Source: CF-39 sp035651155 (GTDB lineage: Bacteria > Chloroflexota > Limnocylindria > P2-11E). Taken from it: 64,000 nt of DNA. This document shows, one piece after another, positions 7,817 through 16,334 of this stretch. How positions within the stretch are numbered: the stretch's first letter is position 1; each line of letters begins with the position of its first letter. Below the pieces are notes generated by a model that saw only the letters and a list, made by a program, of their open reading frames with translations, did no database searches and had not been told where the DNA came from. The stretch lies in the NCBI GenBank assembly GCA_035651155.1, contig DASRGG010000012.1, forward strand, positions 32,115-96,114, read 5' to 3'. Both the position numbers and the translations under genes were made by a program.

Positions 7817-9325
7817 TCACCCGAGCTCGACGGCCTCCCGCCACGTCGGTACGTGCGTGGTGAATCCGAGCGCCTTCACGCGCGGCTCGAGCGCCGCCTC
7901 GGCGCCGGGATCGCCGTGGACGAGGAACACCGTCTTCGGGAAGCCGGCGTCGCCGGGTCTCTTGCCCTTCGAGAAGTTGGCGATCCACGCCTCGAGCTCG
8001 TGCTCGTCGGCGTGCGCGGAGAACCCGCTGATCGAGCGGACGCGGCAGCGCACGTCGCGTGGCTGCCCGTCGAGCTTCACCCGCTTCGCGCCGGCCTGCA
8101 GGTGGGCGCCGAGCGTGCCCTCGCCCTGATAGCCGACGAAGAGCAGGGTCGCCGTCGGATCGTCGATGAGGTTGCGCAGGTGATGGAGCACGCGCCCCCC
8201 GGTGAGCATGCCGTTCGAGGCGACGATCATGTACGGCCGCGGCGCGCCCTTGATCCTCTTCGAGTCCTCCGCGTCGTTCGTCACCACCGCCCCGGGGTAG
8301 TCGAGCGGATCGTCGCGCCTCGCGAGCAGCGCCCTCGTCTCGTCGTCGAAGTACTCGGCGTGGCGCCGGTAGATGCCGCTCGCCTTCGACGCCATCGGCG
8401 AGTCGAGGTAGAGCGGCAGCCGCGGGATCTTCCCTTCCGCGAGCAGGCGGTCGAGCTCGAAGACGACCTCCTGCGTGCGGCCGATCGCGAACGACGGGAC
8501 GAGGAGCACCCCGCGCGCCTGCTCGGTGAGCGTCACCGCCTCGGCGAGCACGCGGAGCGCTTCCGCCTGCGGGTCGTGCTCGCGCCCGCCGTACGTCGAC
8601 TCCATCAGCACGTAGTCCGCGTCGGTGAGCGTGCTGGGATCGCGGATGATCGGCGTGTTCGGCCGGCCGATGTCGCCGGAGAACACGATGACGCGCTCGG
8701 GCGAGCCGTCGCCATCGTCCGCGACGACGCGGATCATCGCCGAGCCGAGGATGTGCCCGGCGTCGTAGAGCGTCGCGCGCACGCCCGCCGCGACCTCGAT
8801 CTCCTTCCCGTACGGGATCGCGCGGAACGCGCCGAGCGACGCCTGCGCGTCGGCGACCGTGTAGAGCGGAAGGTCGATGGCGGTCGTGGCGTGCGGCTGC
8901 TGCGCGATGACCGCTCGCTCCGGGTCGCGCGCCTCGCCGCGTCCGTGCTCGGCGGCGGCCTCCTCGCCCTCGGGCGCCTCGTGCGCGCGGCGTTCGCGGC
9001 GCTCGGCGAATTCCTCCTGGAGCTTCGCGGAGTCGAGCAGCACGAGCGCCGCGAGCTCCATGGTCCCGGCCGTCGCGAAGATCGGCGCGCGCAGCCCGCG
9101 CGCGTGCATGAGCGGGATCAGACCGCAGTGATCGAGGTGCGCGTGGGTGAGCAGCATCGCGTCGATGCTCGCCGGGTCGTACGCCGGCGCCGCGCGGTTG
9201 TGTTCGACCTCGTGGGGGTTGCCCTGGAACATGCCGCAGTCCACGAGGACCTTCGCCCGCTTCGTCTCGAGGAGGAACTGCGACCCGGTCACGGTGTTCG
9301 CCGCGCCGAGGAAGGAGAGCCGCAT
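7817..9325 (-). CDS. MBL-fold beta-CASP RNA exonuclease/endonuclease family protein
   Basis: Metallo-beta-lactamase-fold nuclease with a beta-CASP insert (YSH1/CPSF73-like, COG1236), 502 residues, likely an RNA-processing enzyme in the cytoplasm. It begins MRLSFLGAANTVTGSQFLL. The zinc motif is THAHLDHCG, followed by the beta-CASP region with YDAGHILGSA and FSGDIGRP. The C-terminal part has SNGMLTGGRVLHHL, VGYQGEGTLG and FSAHADEHEL. The open frame extends 94 codons further upstream, but the ATG at 9325 matches the family N-terminus. Residues 190-235 are a charged, Glu/Arg/Ala-rich insert (EEFAERRERRAHEAPEG). It diverges from the GNAT gene with only 21 bases between starts. Confidence 0.85.
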   Translation of the reverse strand: MRLSFLGAANTVTGSQFLLETKRAKVLVDCGMFQGNPHEVEHNRAAPAYDPASIDAMLLTHAHLDHCGLIPLMHARGLRAPIFATAGTMELAALVLLDSAKLQEEFAERRERRAHEAPEGEEAAAEHGRGEARDPERAVIAQQPHATTAIDLPLYTVADAQASLGAFRAIPYGKEIEVAAGVRATLYDAGHILGSAMIRVVADDGDGSPERVIVFSGDIGRPNTPIIRDPSTLTDADYVLMESTYGGREHDPQAEALRVLAEAVTLTEQARGVLLVPSFAIGRTQEVVFELDRLLAEGKIPRLPLYLDSPMASKASGIYRRHAEYFDDETRALLARRDDPLDYPGAVVTNDAEDSKRIKGAPRPYMIVASNGMLTGGRVLHHLRNLIDDPTATLLFVGYQGEGTLGAHLQAGAKRVKLDGQPRDVRCRVRSISGFSAHADEHELEAWIANFSKGKRPGDAGFPKTVFLVHGDPGAEAALEPRVKALGFTTHVPTWREAVELG

Positions 9326-9333
9326 CGTTTGGC

Positions 9334-9339
9334 TATTCT
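9334..9339 (+). promoter_or_regulatory. -10 box of leaderless promoter (GNAT gene)
   Basis: TATTCT lies seven bases before the ATG at 9347. The whole divergent intergenic region is 21 bases, too short for a normal leader on either strand, so at least this transcript should begin at or next to the start codon. Confidence 0.5.
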
Positions 9340-9346
9340 GCGTCCC

Positions 9347-9892
9347 ATGTTCGGTCCGTACCTGCGGGGGGAGCGCGTCACGCTGCGGCCCGCCGACGAC
9401 AGCGACCCGCCGCGGTTCGTGCCGTGGTTCGCCGATCCCGAGGTCACGCGCTACCTCGGCCGCCGTTCCGCGGCCGCGCTCTATCAGGAGGTCGACTTCT
9501 TCAAGCGCGTCGGCGAATCGAAGACCGACGTGCTGTGGATCATCGAGGTCGCGGGCGAGTCGGTCGGCGCGATCGGCATCCATCAGATCGACTGGCAGAA
9601 CGCTCACGCGGTCACGGGCATCGTCATCGGCGAGAAGGCGCGCTGGCGGAGCGGCGTCGCGTCAGAAGCGATGGCGCTTCGCACGCGCTACGCCTTCCGG
9701 GAGCTGAACCTGCAGAAGCTCACGACCGAGGTCTTCGTGGACAACGTCGCGAGCCGTAAGGCGCTCGAGAAGAACGGCTACCGCACCGTCGGCGTCCACC
9801 GGCACCACTTCTTCACCGGCGGAGCGTGGCACGACGTGTGGCTCGGCGAGGTCCTGCGAGCCGATTGGGAGAAGGCGCAGCGCCAGACGTGA
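9347..9892 (+). CDS. GNAT family N-acetyltransferase (RimJ/RimL-like)
   Basis: Acetyl-CoA-dependent N-acetyltransferase, 181 residues, of the RimJ/RimL type that acetylates protein N-termini or small amines. The N-terminal beta strand LRGERVTLRPAD is typical. The acetyl-CoA motif is degenerate (EKARWRSGVASEAM in place of Q/RxxGxG/A), followed by FRELNLQKLTTEVFVDNVASRKALEKNGY, the usual motif B. The substrate is unknown. It shares a 21-base divergent promoter region with the beta-CASP nuclease and is monocistronic or leads into the FecR-domain gene 67 bases on. Confidence 0.85.
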   Translation: MFGPYLRGERVTLRPADDSDPPRFVPWFADPEVTRYLGRRSAAALYQEVDFFKRVGESKTDVLWIIEVAGESVGAIGIHQIDWQNAHAVTGIVIGEKARWRSGVASEAMALRTRYAFRELNLQKLTTEVFVDNVASRKALEKNGYRTVGVHRHHFFTGGAWHDVWLGEVLRADWEKAQRQT

Positions 9893-9934
9893 GCTGACAC
9901 CGGAGTGCGACGGAGAGGCCGGTCGCCCCTCTGC

Positions 9935-9940
9935 TAGCCT
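9935..9940 (+). promoter_or_regulatory. -10 box upstream of FecR-domain gene
   Basis: TAGCCT lies 19 bases before the GTG at 9960. The leader would be about 12 bases, longer than at the leaderless genes. Confidence 0.35.
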
Positions 9941-9959
9941 TGCCGCCGGGCGGGATGCG

Positions 9960-11420
9960 GTGAAGCGTTCGAAGCGTTTGGTCGCGATGCTCATCGTCCT
10001 CCTCGTCGTCGTGGGAGGTGGTGCGTACCTGTACTTCCCGCGCGGCGAGAGCCTTTCGGCCGCCGTGTCCGCGACGCTCGCGGTCCTGAACACGGACATC
10101 ACGGCGCAACGCGGCGCCACCGGCGACTTCGCGCCGGCGCTCGACGGCGATCTGTTCAAGACCGGCGACGTCGTGAAGTCGAGTCAGAACGGACGCGCCG
10201 TCCTCACGTTCTTCGACGGCTCGACGCTCACGGTCGACCCCGGCTCCGTCGTGCGCGTGGCGTCGCTCAATCGTCTCGATGACGGAGGCATCCAGGCCGT
10301 GATCGAGCAGACCCTCGGCCGCACCTGGGCATCCGTCTCGAAGCTCAAGACCGCCGATTCGAAGTTCGAGATCAAGACGCCCACGTCGACGGCCGCCGTG
10401 CGGGGGACCGCCTTCGAGACGAACGTGCAGCGGCGTCCCGACGGCAGCATCGCGGTCACCTACACCGCCGACGATGGGCAGCTCCTCGTGACGGCGGCCG
10501 CCGGCGGCCAGACGATCGTGACGCCGAACACCCAGGTCGAGATCGCCCAGAACCAGCCGGCGCCGCAGAACCCGACGCCGCTCCCGCCGCAGCCCACGCT
10601 TCGCGTGACCTCGTCGACCGGCGTCGGCTTCGCGGTGACGAGCCCCGGCGGCGCGACCTGCGGATCGGCCGGGAACAAGGCCGAGATCTTCGGCTGCCTC
10701 CAGAACGGCAACACCATCACCATCCGCCAGCCGGTCGCGGGCCGCTACTCGGTGCTCATGACCGCCGCCGCGCCGGCGCAGAACGCGACGGTCATGGTGG
10801 AAGCGCTGCTCGGCACGACCGTGCAGGCGACGCGCACCCTGACGCGCACCTTCGCGCTCGGCGACCTCGTGCGCAGCGCGTTCGCGTACGGCACGGGCAC
10901 GCCGCAGACCGTCGGCGCGTTCGATCCCGCGGAGCTCGTCACGAGCGTCTGCGGCGCGGTCGGGACCGGCCGCGTCTTCTCGGGCGGAACGCTGCAGGAG
11001 CGTACCGACCAGCTCGTCGCGTTCGGGCAGGCGAACCACAACGCCGACGTCGCGCTCGTCGCGACGGAGGCCGAGCTGAACGCCGAGCTCGCTCGGCAGC
11101 TCGCGGCCGGCTCCGGCGGCGCGCCGGTCACCGGCGCGCACGTCACCATCGACCCATCCGGGCTGCACTTCTCCGGCGACGTGTCGACGCCGATCGGCGC
11201 CTTCACCGCGGCCGGCGACGCGAGCATGGGTCCGCTGGGCGGCAGGCTCGCGGTGCACATCCGCAACCTCACGGCCGGACCGATCCCCGGCGCGATCCTC
11301 GACCAGGTGCGCGCGACGATCGAGCAGAGCGCGAGCGGCGTCTCCGACTCGGTCCCCTTCACCGTACGCCAGGTCGCGCTGCGGAGCGGATGCTTCGCGA
11401 TCATGGGGACCACCCGCTAG
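9960..11420 (+). CDS. membrane-anchored FecR-domain protein
   Basis: Secreted or membrane-tethered protein, 486 residues. A short basic N-terminus (MKRSKR) and one hydrophobic segment (about 8-24) act as an uncleaved anchor. Residues 35-160 form a FecR-type beta domain: GDLFKTGDVVKSSQNGRAVLTFFDGSTLTVDPGS and the motif TPTSTAAVRGTAFE. A Pro-rich linker (about 190-210) leads to an Ala/Thr-rich region with no recognised fold. There is no sigma factor or TonB receptor nearby, so this is not a canonical FecIRA system; stand-alone FecR proteins of this kind are usually surface proteins. The start is GTG at 9960. Confidence 0.7.
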   Translation: MKRSKRLVAMLIVLLVVVGGGAYLYFPRGESLSAAVSATLAVLNTDITAQRGATGDFAPALDGDLFKTGDVVKSSQNGRAVLTFFDGSTLTVDPGSVVRVASLNRLDDGGIQAVIEQTLGRTWASVSKLKTADSKFEIKTPTSTAAVRGTAFETNVQRRPDGSIAVTYTADDGQLLVTAAAGGQTIVTPNTQVEIAQNQPAPQNPTPLPPQPTLRVTSSTGVGFAVTSPGGATCGSAGNKAEIFGCLQNGNTITIRQPVAGRYSVLMTAAAPAQNATVMVEALLGTTVQATRTLTRTFALGDLVRSAFAYGTGTPQTVGAFDPAELVTSVCGAVGTGRVFSGGTLQERTDQLVAFGQANHNADVALVATEAELNAELARQLAAGSGGAPVTGAHVTIDPSGLHFSGDVSTPIGAFTAAGDASMGPLGGRLAVHIRNLTAGPIPGAILDQVRATIEQSASGVSDSVPFTVRQVALRSGCFAIMGTTR

Positions 11421-11434
11421 CAGCGCCTCGCGGC

Positions 11435-11440
11435 TAGCAT
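11435..11440 (+). promoter_or_regulatory. -10 box of leaderless promoter (serine hydrolase)
   Basis: TAGCAT lies six bases before the GTG at 11447. The same hexamer at similar spacing precedes lysA (28543) and hisH (minus strand, 32723-32718). Confidence 0.5.
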
Positions 11441-11446
11441 CTTCGC

Positions 11447-12787
11447 GTGGATCCCCGCCTCGACTCCATCGTCCGTGACGGCATGGACCGCCATCACGTG
11501 CCCGGCGTGGCGGTCGGCATCTGGCGCGATGGAGAAGAAGTGCTCGGCGGCTGGGGCGTCACGAACGTCGACCACCCCCTTCCGGTCGACGCGGACACGC
11601 TCTTCCAGGTCGCTTCCGTCACGAAGACGATGACCGCGACCGTCATCATGCGGCTCGTCGATCGCGGCGACGTCGACCTCGACGCGCCGGTCCGCACCTA
11701 TCTGCCGTCGTTCCAGCTACGGGACGCGGACGCCGCGAAGCGCGCGACGGTGAAGCACCTCGTGACGCACACCGGCGGGTGGCTGGGCGACTGCTTCGCC
11801 GACTTCGGCAACGGCGACGACGCGGTCCAGCGCTACGTCGACGCGATGGTGGACCTCGAGCAGCTGACCCCGCTCGGCGAGGTCTGGCACTACTCGAACT
11901 CCTCGTTCACCGTGCTCGGCCGGATCATCGAGGTCGTCACGAAGATGACCTACGAGGAGGCGACGCGCGCGCTGCTCTTCGCGCCGCTCGGCATGGATCA
12001 TTCGGTGTTCTCGGCGGGCGAGGCCATCGTGCTCCGTACCTCCGTCGGCCATCAGGTCATCGACGAGAAGCCGCGCGTGGCGAAGCCGTGGTCCTTCCCG
12101 CGCGCGACGACACCGGTGGGCGGCGTCGTCTCGACGGTGCGCGATCTGCTCCGGTACGCGCGCTTCCATCTGGGCGACGGCACGGCGCCGGACGGGACGC
12201 GGCTCCTCTCGCGGGAGAGCATCGAGCTCATGCGCACGCCGCTCGCGGGCGCCGACCTCGATCGCCGGGTCGGCGTCGCGTGGTTCCTGCGGGACATCCA
12301 GGGCGTGCGGCTGCAGTACCACGGTGGCGTCGCGATCGGGCAACAGGGCGTGCTCGTGCTCGCGCCCGGACGGAACGCGGCCATCGCGGTCGAGACGAAC
12401 TCGACGCGCGGCGGCCTCCTCCACGGGGACGTCACGAAGTGGTGGCAGAGGGAGCACCTCGGCATCGAGCAGCCCGCGCCGGCGTACGTCGAGCTCGACC
12501 GTCCGCGCTACACCGAGCTCGCCGGACGCTACCTCGCGGAGCTCTCCGATGCCGCGCTCGAGCTGTCGGATACCGGTCTCGTCTATCGATCGTTCTCGCA
12601 CAACAAGCTCAAGGTCGTGCCGCCGCCGCAGGATCCGCCGCCGTCCCGCGTCGCCTTCACATCGGACGACGAGTTCACGCTGCTCGACGGCCCGCTGAAG
12701 GACACCCGCGGCGAATTCCTGCGCGCGGACGGCCGGCTGCGCTGGATGCGCGTGGGCGGCCGCCTCTACCGCCGCGCGGAGGCCTAG
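11447..12787 (+). CDS. serine hydrolase, beta-lactamase class C / esterase family
   Basis: Serine hydrolase of the class C beta-lactamase/DD-peptidase/esterase fold, 446 residues. The catalytic SxxK is S57-V-T-K60, the second motif is Y149-S-N, and the third is HGG in YHGGVAIGQQG. There is no signal peptide, so it is cytoplasmic. That favours an esterase or peptidase role over antibiotic resistance. The C-terminal 100 residues form the extra domain common in these esterases. GTG start, leaderless promoter. thyA follows three bases after the stop, so they may be cotranscribed. Confidence 0.85.
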   Translation: MDPRLDSIVRDGMDRHHVPGVAVGIWRDGEEVLGGWGVTNVDHPLPVDADTLFQVASVTKTMTATVIMRLVDRGDVDLDAPVRTYLPSFQLRDADAAKRATVKHLVTHTGGWLGDCFADFGNGDDAVQRYVDAMVDLEQLTPLGEVWHYSNSSFTVLGRIIEVVTKMTYEEATRALLFAPLGMDHSVFSAGEAIVLRTSVGHQVIDEKPRVAKPWSFPRATTPVGGVVSTVRDLLRYARFHLGDGTAPDGTRLLSRESIELMRTPLAGADLDRRVGVAWFLRDIQGVRLQYHGGVAIGQQGVLVLAPGRNAAIAVETNSTRGGLLHGDVTKWWQREHLGIEQPAPAYVELDRPRYTELAGRYLAELSDAALELSDTGLVYRSFSHNKLKVVPPPQDPPPSRVAFTSDDEFTLLDGPLKDTRGEFLRADGRLRWMRVGGRLYRRAEA

Positions 12788-12790
12788 CTA

Positions 12791-13672
12791 GTGCGCCAGT
12801 ACCTCGAGATCCTGCGCAAGGCCATGGAGGCCGGCGTCGATCGCGCCGACCGCACCGGCACGGGCACGCGCGCGATCTTCGGCGAGGTCATGCGCTTCCG
12901 CATGGGCGACGGCTTCCCCGCGGTGACGACCAAGCGTCTCGCGTTCCGCTCCGTGCTGGGCGAGCTGCTCTGGTTCCTCGCAGGCTCGTCCGACGTGAAC
13001 GAGCTGCACGCGCTCGGCGTGCGCATCTGGGACGGGAACGCGTACGCGCCGTACTGGATCGGCAGGGCGCGGTTCGAGGGCGATGCGGGGCGCAACTACG
13101 GCCAGCAGTGGCGCGATTGGATCGCGCCGGACGGCCGTCACGTCGACCAGCTGCGCGACGTGATCCGGAACCTGGGCGAGACGCCGGAGAGCCGCCGCCA
13201 CGTGGTCACCGCGTGGAATCCGGGCGAGCTCGATCAGACCAGCCTCCCCGCGTGCCACGCGCTCTTCCAGTTCTTCGTCGCCGACGGACGGCTGTCGCTC
13301 TTGATGTACCAGCGCTCGTGCGACCTGTTCCTCGGCGTCCCCTTCAACATCGCCGAGTACGCGCTCCTGCTGCATCTCGTCGCGCAGCTCACCGGTCTCG
13401 TGCCGCACGACTTCATCCACGTGCTGGCGGACGCGCACGTGTATCGCGACCACTTCGACGCCGTGCGCGAGCAGCTCGCGCGCGAGCCGTTCCCCTCGCC
13501 GCGCCTCGCGCTCGATCCGTCGCTGCGCACCCTCGACGACGTCGTCGCCCGCTACCGCGAGATCGTCGCGCGCGCCCGCGGTGGCGAGAAGCCGGGGCCG
13601 CTCCTCGACCGGATCGCGCGCCTCGAGCAGTATCGGTTCCATCCGCCGATCGAAGCGAAGATGGCGGTGTGA
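12791..13672 (+). CDS. thyA: thymidylate synthase
   Basis: Thymidylate synthase, which converts dUMP to dTMP with methylene-tetrahydrofolate; 293 residues. The catalytic cysteine is C155 in LPACHALFQFFV. Other signatures are DRTGTGTRAIFG near the N-terminus, YGQQWRDW, SCDLFLGVPFNIAEYALL and HVYRDHFDAVREQL. The GTG start lies directly after the serine hydrolase stop. folA follows after 24 bases, the usual thyA-folA pairing because the synthase consumes tetrahydrofolate. Confidence 0.97.
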   Translation: MRQYLEILRKAMEAGVDRADRTGTGTRAIFGEVMRFRMGDGFPAVTTKRLAFRSVLGELLWFLAGSSDVNELHALGVRIWDGNAYAPYWIGRARFEGDAGRNYGQQWRDWIAPDGRHVDQLRDVIRNLGETPESRRHVVTAWNPGELDQTSLPACHALFQFFVADGRLSLLMYQRSCDLFLGVPFNIAEYALLLHLVAQLTGLVPHDFIHVLADAHVYRDHFDAVREQLAREPFPSPRLALDPSLRTLDDVVARYREIVARARGGEKPGPLLDRIARLEQYRFHPPIEAKMAV

Positions 13673-13696
13673 CGCGACGCGCGGGATGATGACGGC

Positions 13697-14230
13697 GTGA
13701 GCCGCATCGCGTTCGTCGTCGCGTTCGACCGCAACAGGGTCATCGGCAAGGACGGCGCGCTCCCCTGGAGGCTCCCCGACGACATGAAGCGCGTGCGCGA
13801 GCTCACGATCGGGAAGCCGCTCATCATGGGCCGCCGCACGTACGACTCGATCGGGCGTGCGCTGCCGCAGCGCACGAACATCGTGCTCACACGAGATCCG
13901 TCCTTCCACGCGGACGGCGTGCTGGTCGCGCGCACCCCCGACGAGGCTCTCCGCCTCGCCGGGGACGCGCCGGAGGTCATCGTGTTCGGGGGCGCGGAGA
14001 TCTTCCGGCAGTTCCTCTCGATGGCCGGCCGCATCTACCTCACGCAGGTCGACGCCAGCATCGAGGGCGGCGACGCGGTCTTCCCGGACCTCGACCCCGC
14101 GGAGTGGCGCGAGGTGGAGCGCCGCGAGCATCCGCGGGACGACCGGCACGCGTTCGCCTTCCGCTTCGTCACGCTCGACCGCGTCGTGAAGCGCATGCGG
14201 CACGTGCACACCGAGGCGGGCCGGACGTGA
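13697..14230 (+). CDS. folA: dihydrofolate reductase
   Basis: Dihydrofolate reductase, which regenerates tetrahydrofolate with NADPH; 177 residues. The family pattern is clear: VVAFDRNRVIGKDGALPWRLPDDMKR (substrate site, Asp at about 27), MGRRTYDSIGRALP (NADPH), VFGGAEIF and YLTQVDA. It starts at GTG 13697 and overlaps the AcuC-type gene by GTGA at 14227-14230. It pairs with thyA. Confidence 0.96.
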   Translation: MSRIAFVVAFDRNRVIGKDGALPWRLPDDMKRVRELTIGKPLIMGRRTYDSIGRALPQRTNIVLTRDPSFHADGVLVARTPDEALRLAGDAPEVIVFGGAEIFRQFLSMAGRIYLTQVDASIEGGDAVFPDLDPAEWREVERREHPRDDRHAFAFRFVTLDRVVKRMRHVHTEAGRT

Positions 14231-15315
14231 GCGCGGGCGGCGCGGGCTTCGTGTGGGACGAGCGCGTCGCGACGCACGTCTATCGCGACGGCCACCCCCT
14301 GAAGCCGATCCGCCTCGTGGGCGTGCGCGACACGCTCGAGCGGCTCGGCGCGTTCGCGCGGCACGGCGCGCGCGTGCTCACCCCACGGGCGGCGACGCGC
14401 GACGAGATCGAGCGGATCCACGCGCCCGACTACGTCGAGGCGGTGATGCGGGCGTCCGCCGATCCCGAGCCGGACTACTCGGAGTACGGCCTCGACGCGT
14501 GGGGCGACACGCCGCCCTTCGCGGGGATGCACGAGGTGAGCCTCCTCACCACCGGCGGCACGCTCAGCGCGATGGAGGAGGTCCTCGCGGGGCGCACGCG
14601 CGTCTCGGTGAACTACGCCGGCGGCCTCCATCACGCCATGCGCCGCCGCGCCTCGGGGTTCTGCATCTACAACGACCCGGCGATCGTGTGCGGCCTCCTC
14701 GCGGACCGCGGCATGCGCGTGGCCTACGTCGACATCGACGCGCATCACGGTGACGGCGTCCAGGCCGCGTTCTACGAGACCGACCGCGTGCTCACGATCA
14801 GCCTGCATCAGTACGGGCCGATGCCCGGGACGCGCACGGTGTTCTTTCCCGGGACCGGCAGCGCCGACGAGCGCGGCCGCGGCGCGGGCGCCGGGTACAG
14901 CATCAACGTCGCGCTTCCCGCGTTCACCGACGACACGGCCTACGTCCGCGCGTTCGACGCGGTCGTGCCCGAGCTGCTCGCACGCTACCGGCCGGACGTC
15001 CTCGTCACGCAGCAGGGCATCGACCCGCACTACACCGACCCCCTCACGCATCTGCGGATATCCACCCACGCGCGCGAGCACGTGGTGCGGTGGTTCCGTT
15101 CGACGCCGTACCCGTGGATCGCGATGGGCGGAGGCGGGTACGCGCTCGATGCCGTTCGCCGCACCTGGGCGCTGGAGTATCTGGTGATGCTGGGCGCGGA
15201 CATCCCCGACGAGCTGCACGACGCCGATCCGCCGGCGTGGACGGGCGCGCAGCGCGCGGCGATCGACGAGATGACCGACGGCGCCGTGTCGGCCGCGCTC
15301 GCCGCGGCGTGGTGA
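14227..15315 (+). CDS. AcuC/HDAC-type deacetylase
   Basis: Zinc-dependent deacetylase of the arginase-like histone deacetylase superfamily, closest in layout to AcuC; 362 residues. AcuC-type enzymes remove acetyl groups from lysine, for example on acetyl-CoA synthetase. The active site is readable: GGLHHAMR (tandem His), YVDIDAHHGDGVQ (zinc Asp and His), TQQGIDPHYTDPLTHL (second zinc Asp) and AMGGGGY. An acyl-CoA synthetase, a typical AcuC target, lies 1 kb downstream on the same strand. It overlaps folA by GTGA and the next gene by GTGA. Confidence 0.85.
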   Translation: MSAGGAGFVWDERVATHVYRDGHPLKPIRLVGVRDTLERLGAFARHGARVLTPRAATRDEIERIHAPDYVEAVMRASADPEPDYSEYGLDAWGDTPPFAGMHEVSLLTTGGTLSAMEEVLAGRTRVSVNYAGGLHHAMRRRASGFCIYNDPAIVCGLLADRGMRVAYVDIDAHHGDGVQAAFYETDRVLTISLHQYGPMPGTRTVFFPGTGSADERGRGAGAGYSINVALPAFTDDTAYVRAFDAVVPELLARYRPDVLVTQQGIDPHYTDPLTHLRISTHAREHVVRWFRSTPYPWIAMGGGGYALDAVRRTWALEYLVMLGADIPDELHDADPPAWTGAQRAAIDEMTDGAVSAALAAAW

Positions 15316-15992
15316 GCCTCGAGGGCCTGGCGCTCCTCGCGCGCTCGCCCCGCGCGGGCGTCGACCGCGTGCTCGTGCGGCCGAGCGTGGTCCTCGCCTT
15401 CGTGCTCCTGGTGGTCGCGACGGTGACCTCCACGCTCGTCGCGGCGCGCGTCGGGGGCGCGAGCGACGTGAACGACCTCTTCTTCGCCGGGACGCGGCAG
15501 CCCCTGGTACAGGCCATGATCGATTCGCTGGGTCCGCAGCGCACGGCGGTGGTGCTGTACCTCATCCAGCGCTCGTTCGACGCGGTCGTCGTGGCGACCG
15601 CCTTCTCGCCGCTCTTCTACTGGCTGCTCGGCTCGACCGCGATCCACGCGGCCGCCCGTCTCGCGGGCGCGCGCCGGCCCTTCGCACCGCTCCTGCTGCT
15701 CTTCGCGTACGCGACCGCGCTCACGCTCGTGCCCGCGAACGTCGCGACCCTCGCGCTCGGCGTGGGCAGCGGCTTCGGGCCACAGGTCGCGTCGCTGGTG
15801 AGCGTCGCGTGTCTCGTGTGGCTGCTCCTCATCGCGCATCGTGCGATCCAGAGCCACTACGCCGTCGGCGGCGAGCGCGCGCTGCGGATCCTCGTCGTCG
15901 CGGTGGTCGTCTTCTACCTGGTGCCGCTGGTGCTCATCGTCGGATCGGCCGTCGCGATCGTCATCGCCGCCGTCGTGCTCGAGTACTTCTAG
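15312..15992 (+). CDS. Yip1-like polytopic membrane protein
   Basis: Integral membrane protein, 226 residues, with about five hydrophobic segments: VVLAFVLLVVATVTSTLVAA, a region near residue 90, LLLLFAYATALTLVPANVATLAL, SLVSVACLVWLLLIAHRAI and ILVVAVVVFYLVPLVLIVG. The layout, with a conserved-looking W/H-rich turn after the fourth span, resembles the Yip1/DUF1282 family. Function unknown. The GTG start overlaps the previous stop (GTGA) and its TAG stop shares one base with the next GTG (TAGTG), so translation is coupled on both sides. Confidence 0.65.
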   Translation: MSLEGLALLARSPRAGVDRVLVRPSVVLAFVLLVVATVTSTLVAARVGGASDVNDLFFAGTRQPLVQAMIDSLGPQRTAVVLYLIQRSFDAVVVATAFSPLFYWLLGSTAIHAAARLAGARRPFAPLLLLFAYATALTLVPANVATLALGVGSGFGPQVASLVSVACLVWLLLIAHRAIQSHYAVGGERALRILVVAVVVFYLVPLVLIVGSAVAIVIAAVVLEYF

Positions 15993-16324
15993 TGCGCCGC
16001 CTCGCGGCGGCGCTGCGCCTGCGCTGCCCGCGCTGTCTCGAGGGCCGCGTCTGGCGCTCGTTCCTCGCGACCTACGAGCGGTGCTCGGTCTGCGGCCTCG
16101 TCTACGAGCGCGAGCCGGGCTACTTCACCGGCGCGATGGTGGTGTCCTACGCGCTGGCCGTGCCGACCTTCGGGATCATCGTGATCGCGCTGCTCCTCGC
16201 CGGCGTCGACACGGCGATCGCGCTGCTCGCCGGCGGCGCGCTCTACCTCTGCCTCGCGCCCTTCATCCTGCGGTACTCGCGCGTGATCTGGCTGCATTTC
16301 GACTGGCTCATCGATCCGGGCTAA
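15992..16324 (+). CDS. DUF983 family small membrane protein
   Basis: Small membrane protein, 110 residues, of the DUF983 family. An N-terminal zinc-ribbon-like pair, CPRC and CSVCGLVYEREPGYFTGAM, precedes two membrane spans (about 50-72 and 75-95). The family is of unknown function. It starts at GTG 15992 inside the previous stop codon. The acyl-CoA synthetase begins 10 bases after the stop with its own -10 box. Confidence 0.8.
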   Translation: MRRLAAALRLRCPRCLEGRVWRSFLATYERCSVCGLVYEREPGYFTGAMVVSYALAVPTFGIIVIALLLAGVDTAIALLAGGALYLCLAPFILRYSRVIWLHFDWLIDPG

Positions 16325-16327
16325 CGT
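16322..16327 (+). promoter_or_regulatory. -10 box before acyl-CoA synthetase
   Basis: TAACGT overlaps the DUF983 stop and lies seven bases before the second ATG (16335) of the synthetase. That spacing favours the second of two adjacent ATGs as the start. Confidence 0.4.
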
Positions 16328-16334
16328 TCTCATG

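Noticed and set aside
13668..13684. TGTGACGCGACGCGCGG between thyA and folA as a fourth Crp site
   Set aside because: Only one half-site matches.
14227..15315. True histone deacetylase in a bacterium with histones
   Set aside because: AcuC-type enzymes are common in bacteria, and there is an acyl-CoA synthetase nearby; no histone gene is seen.
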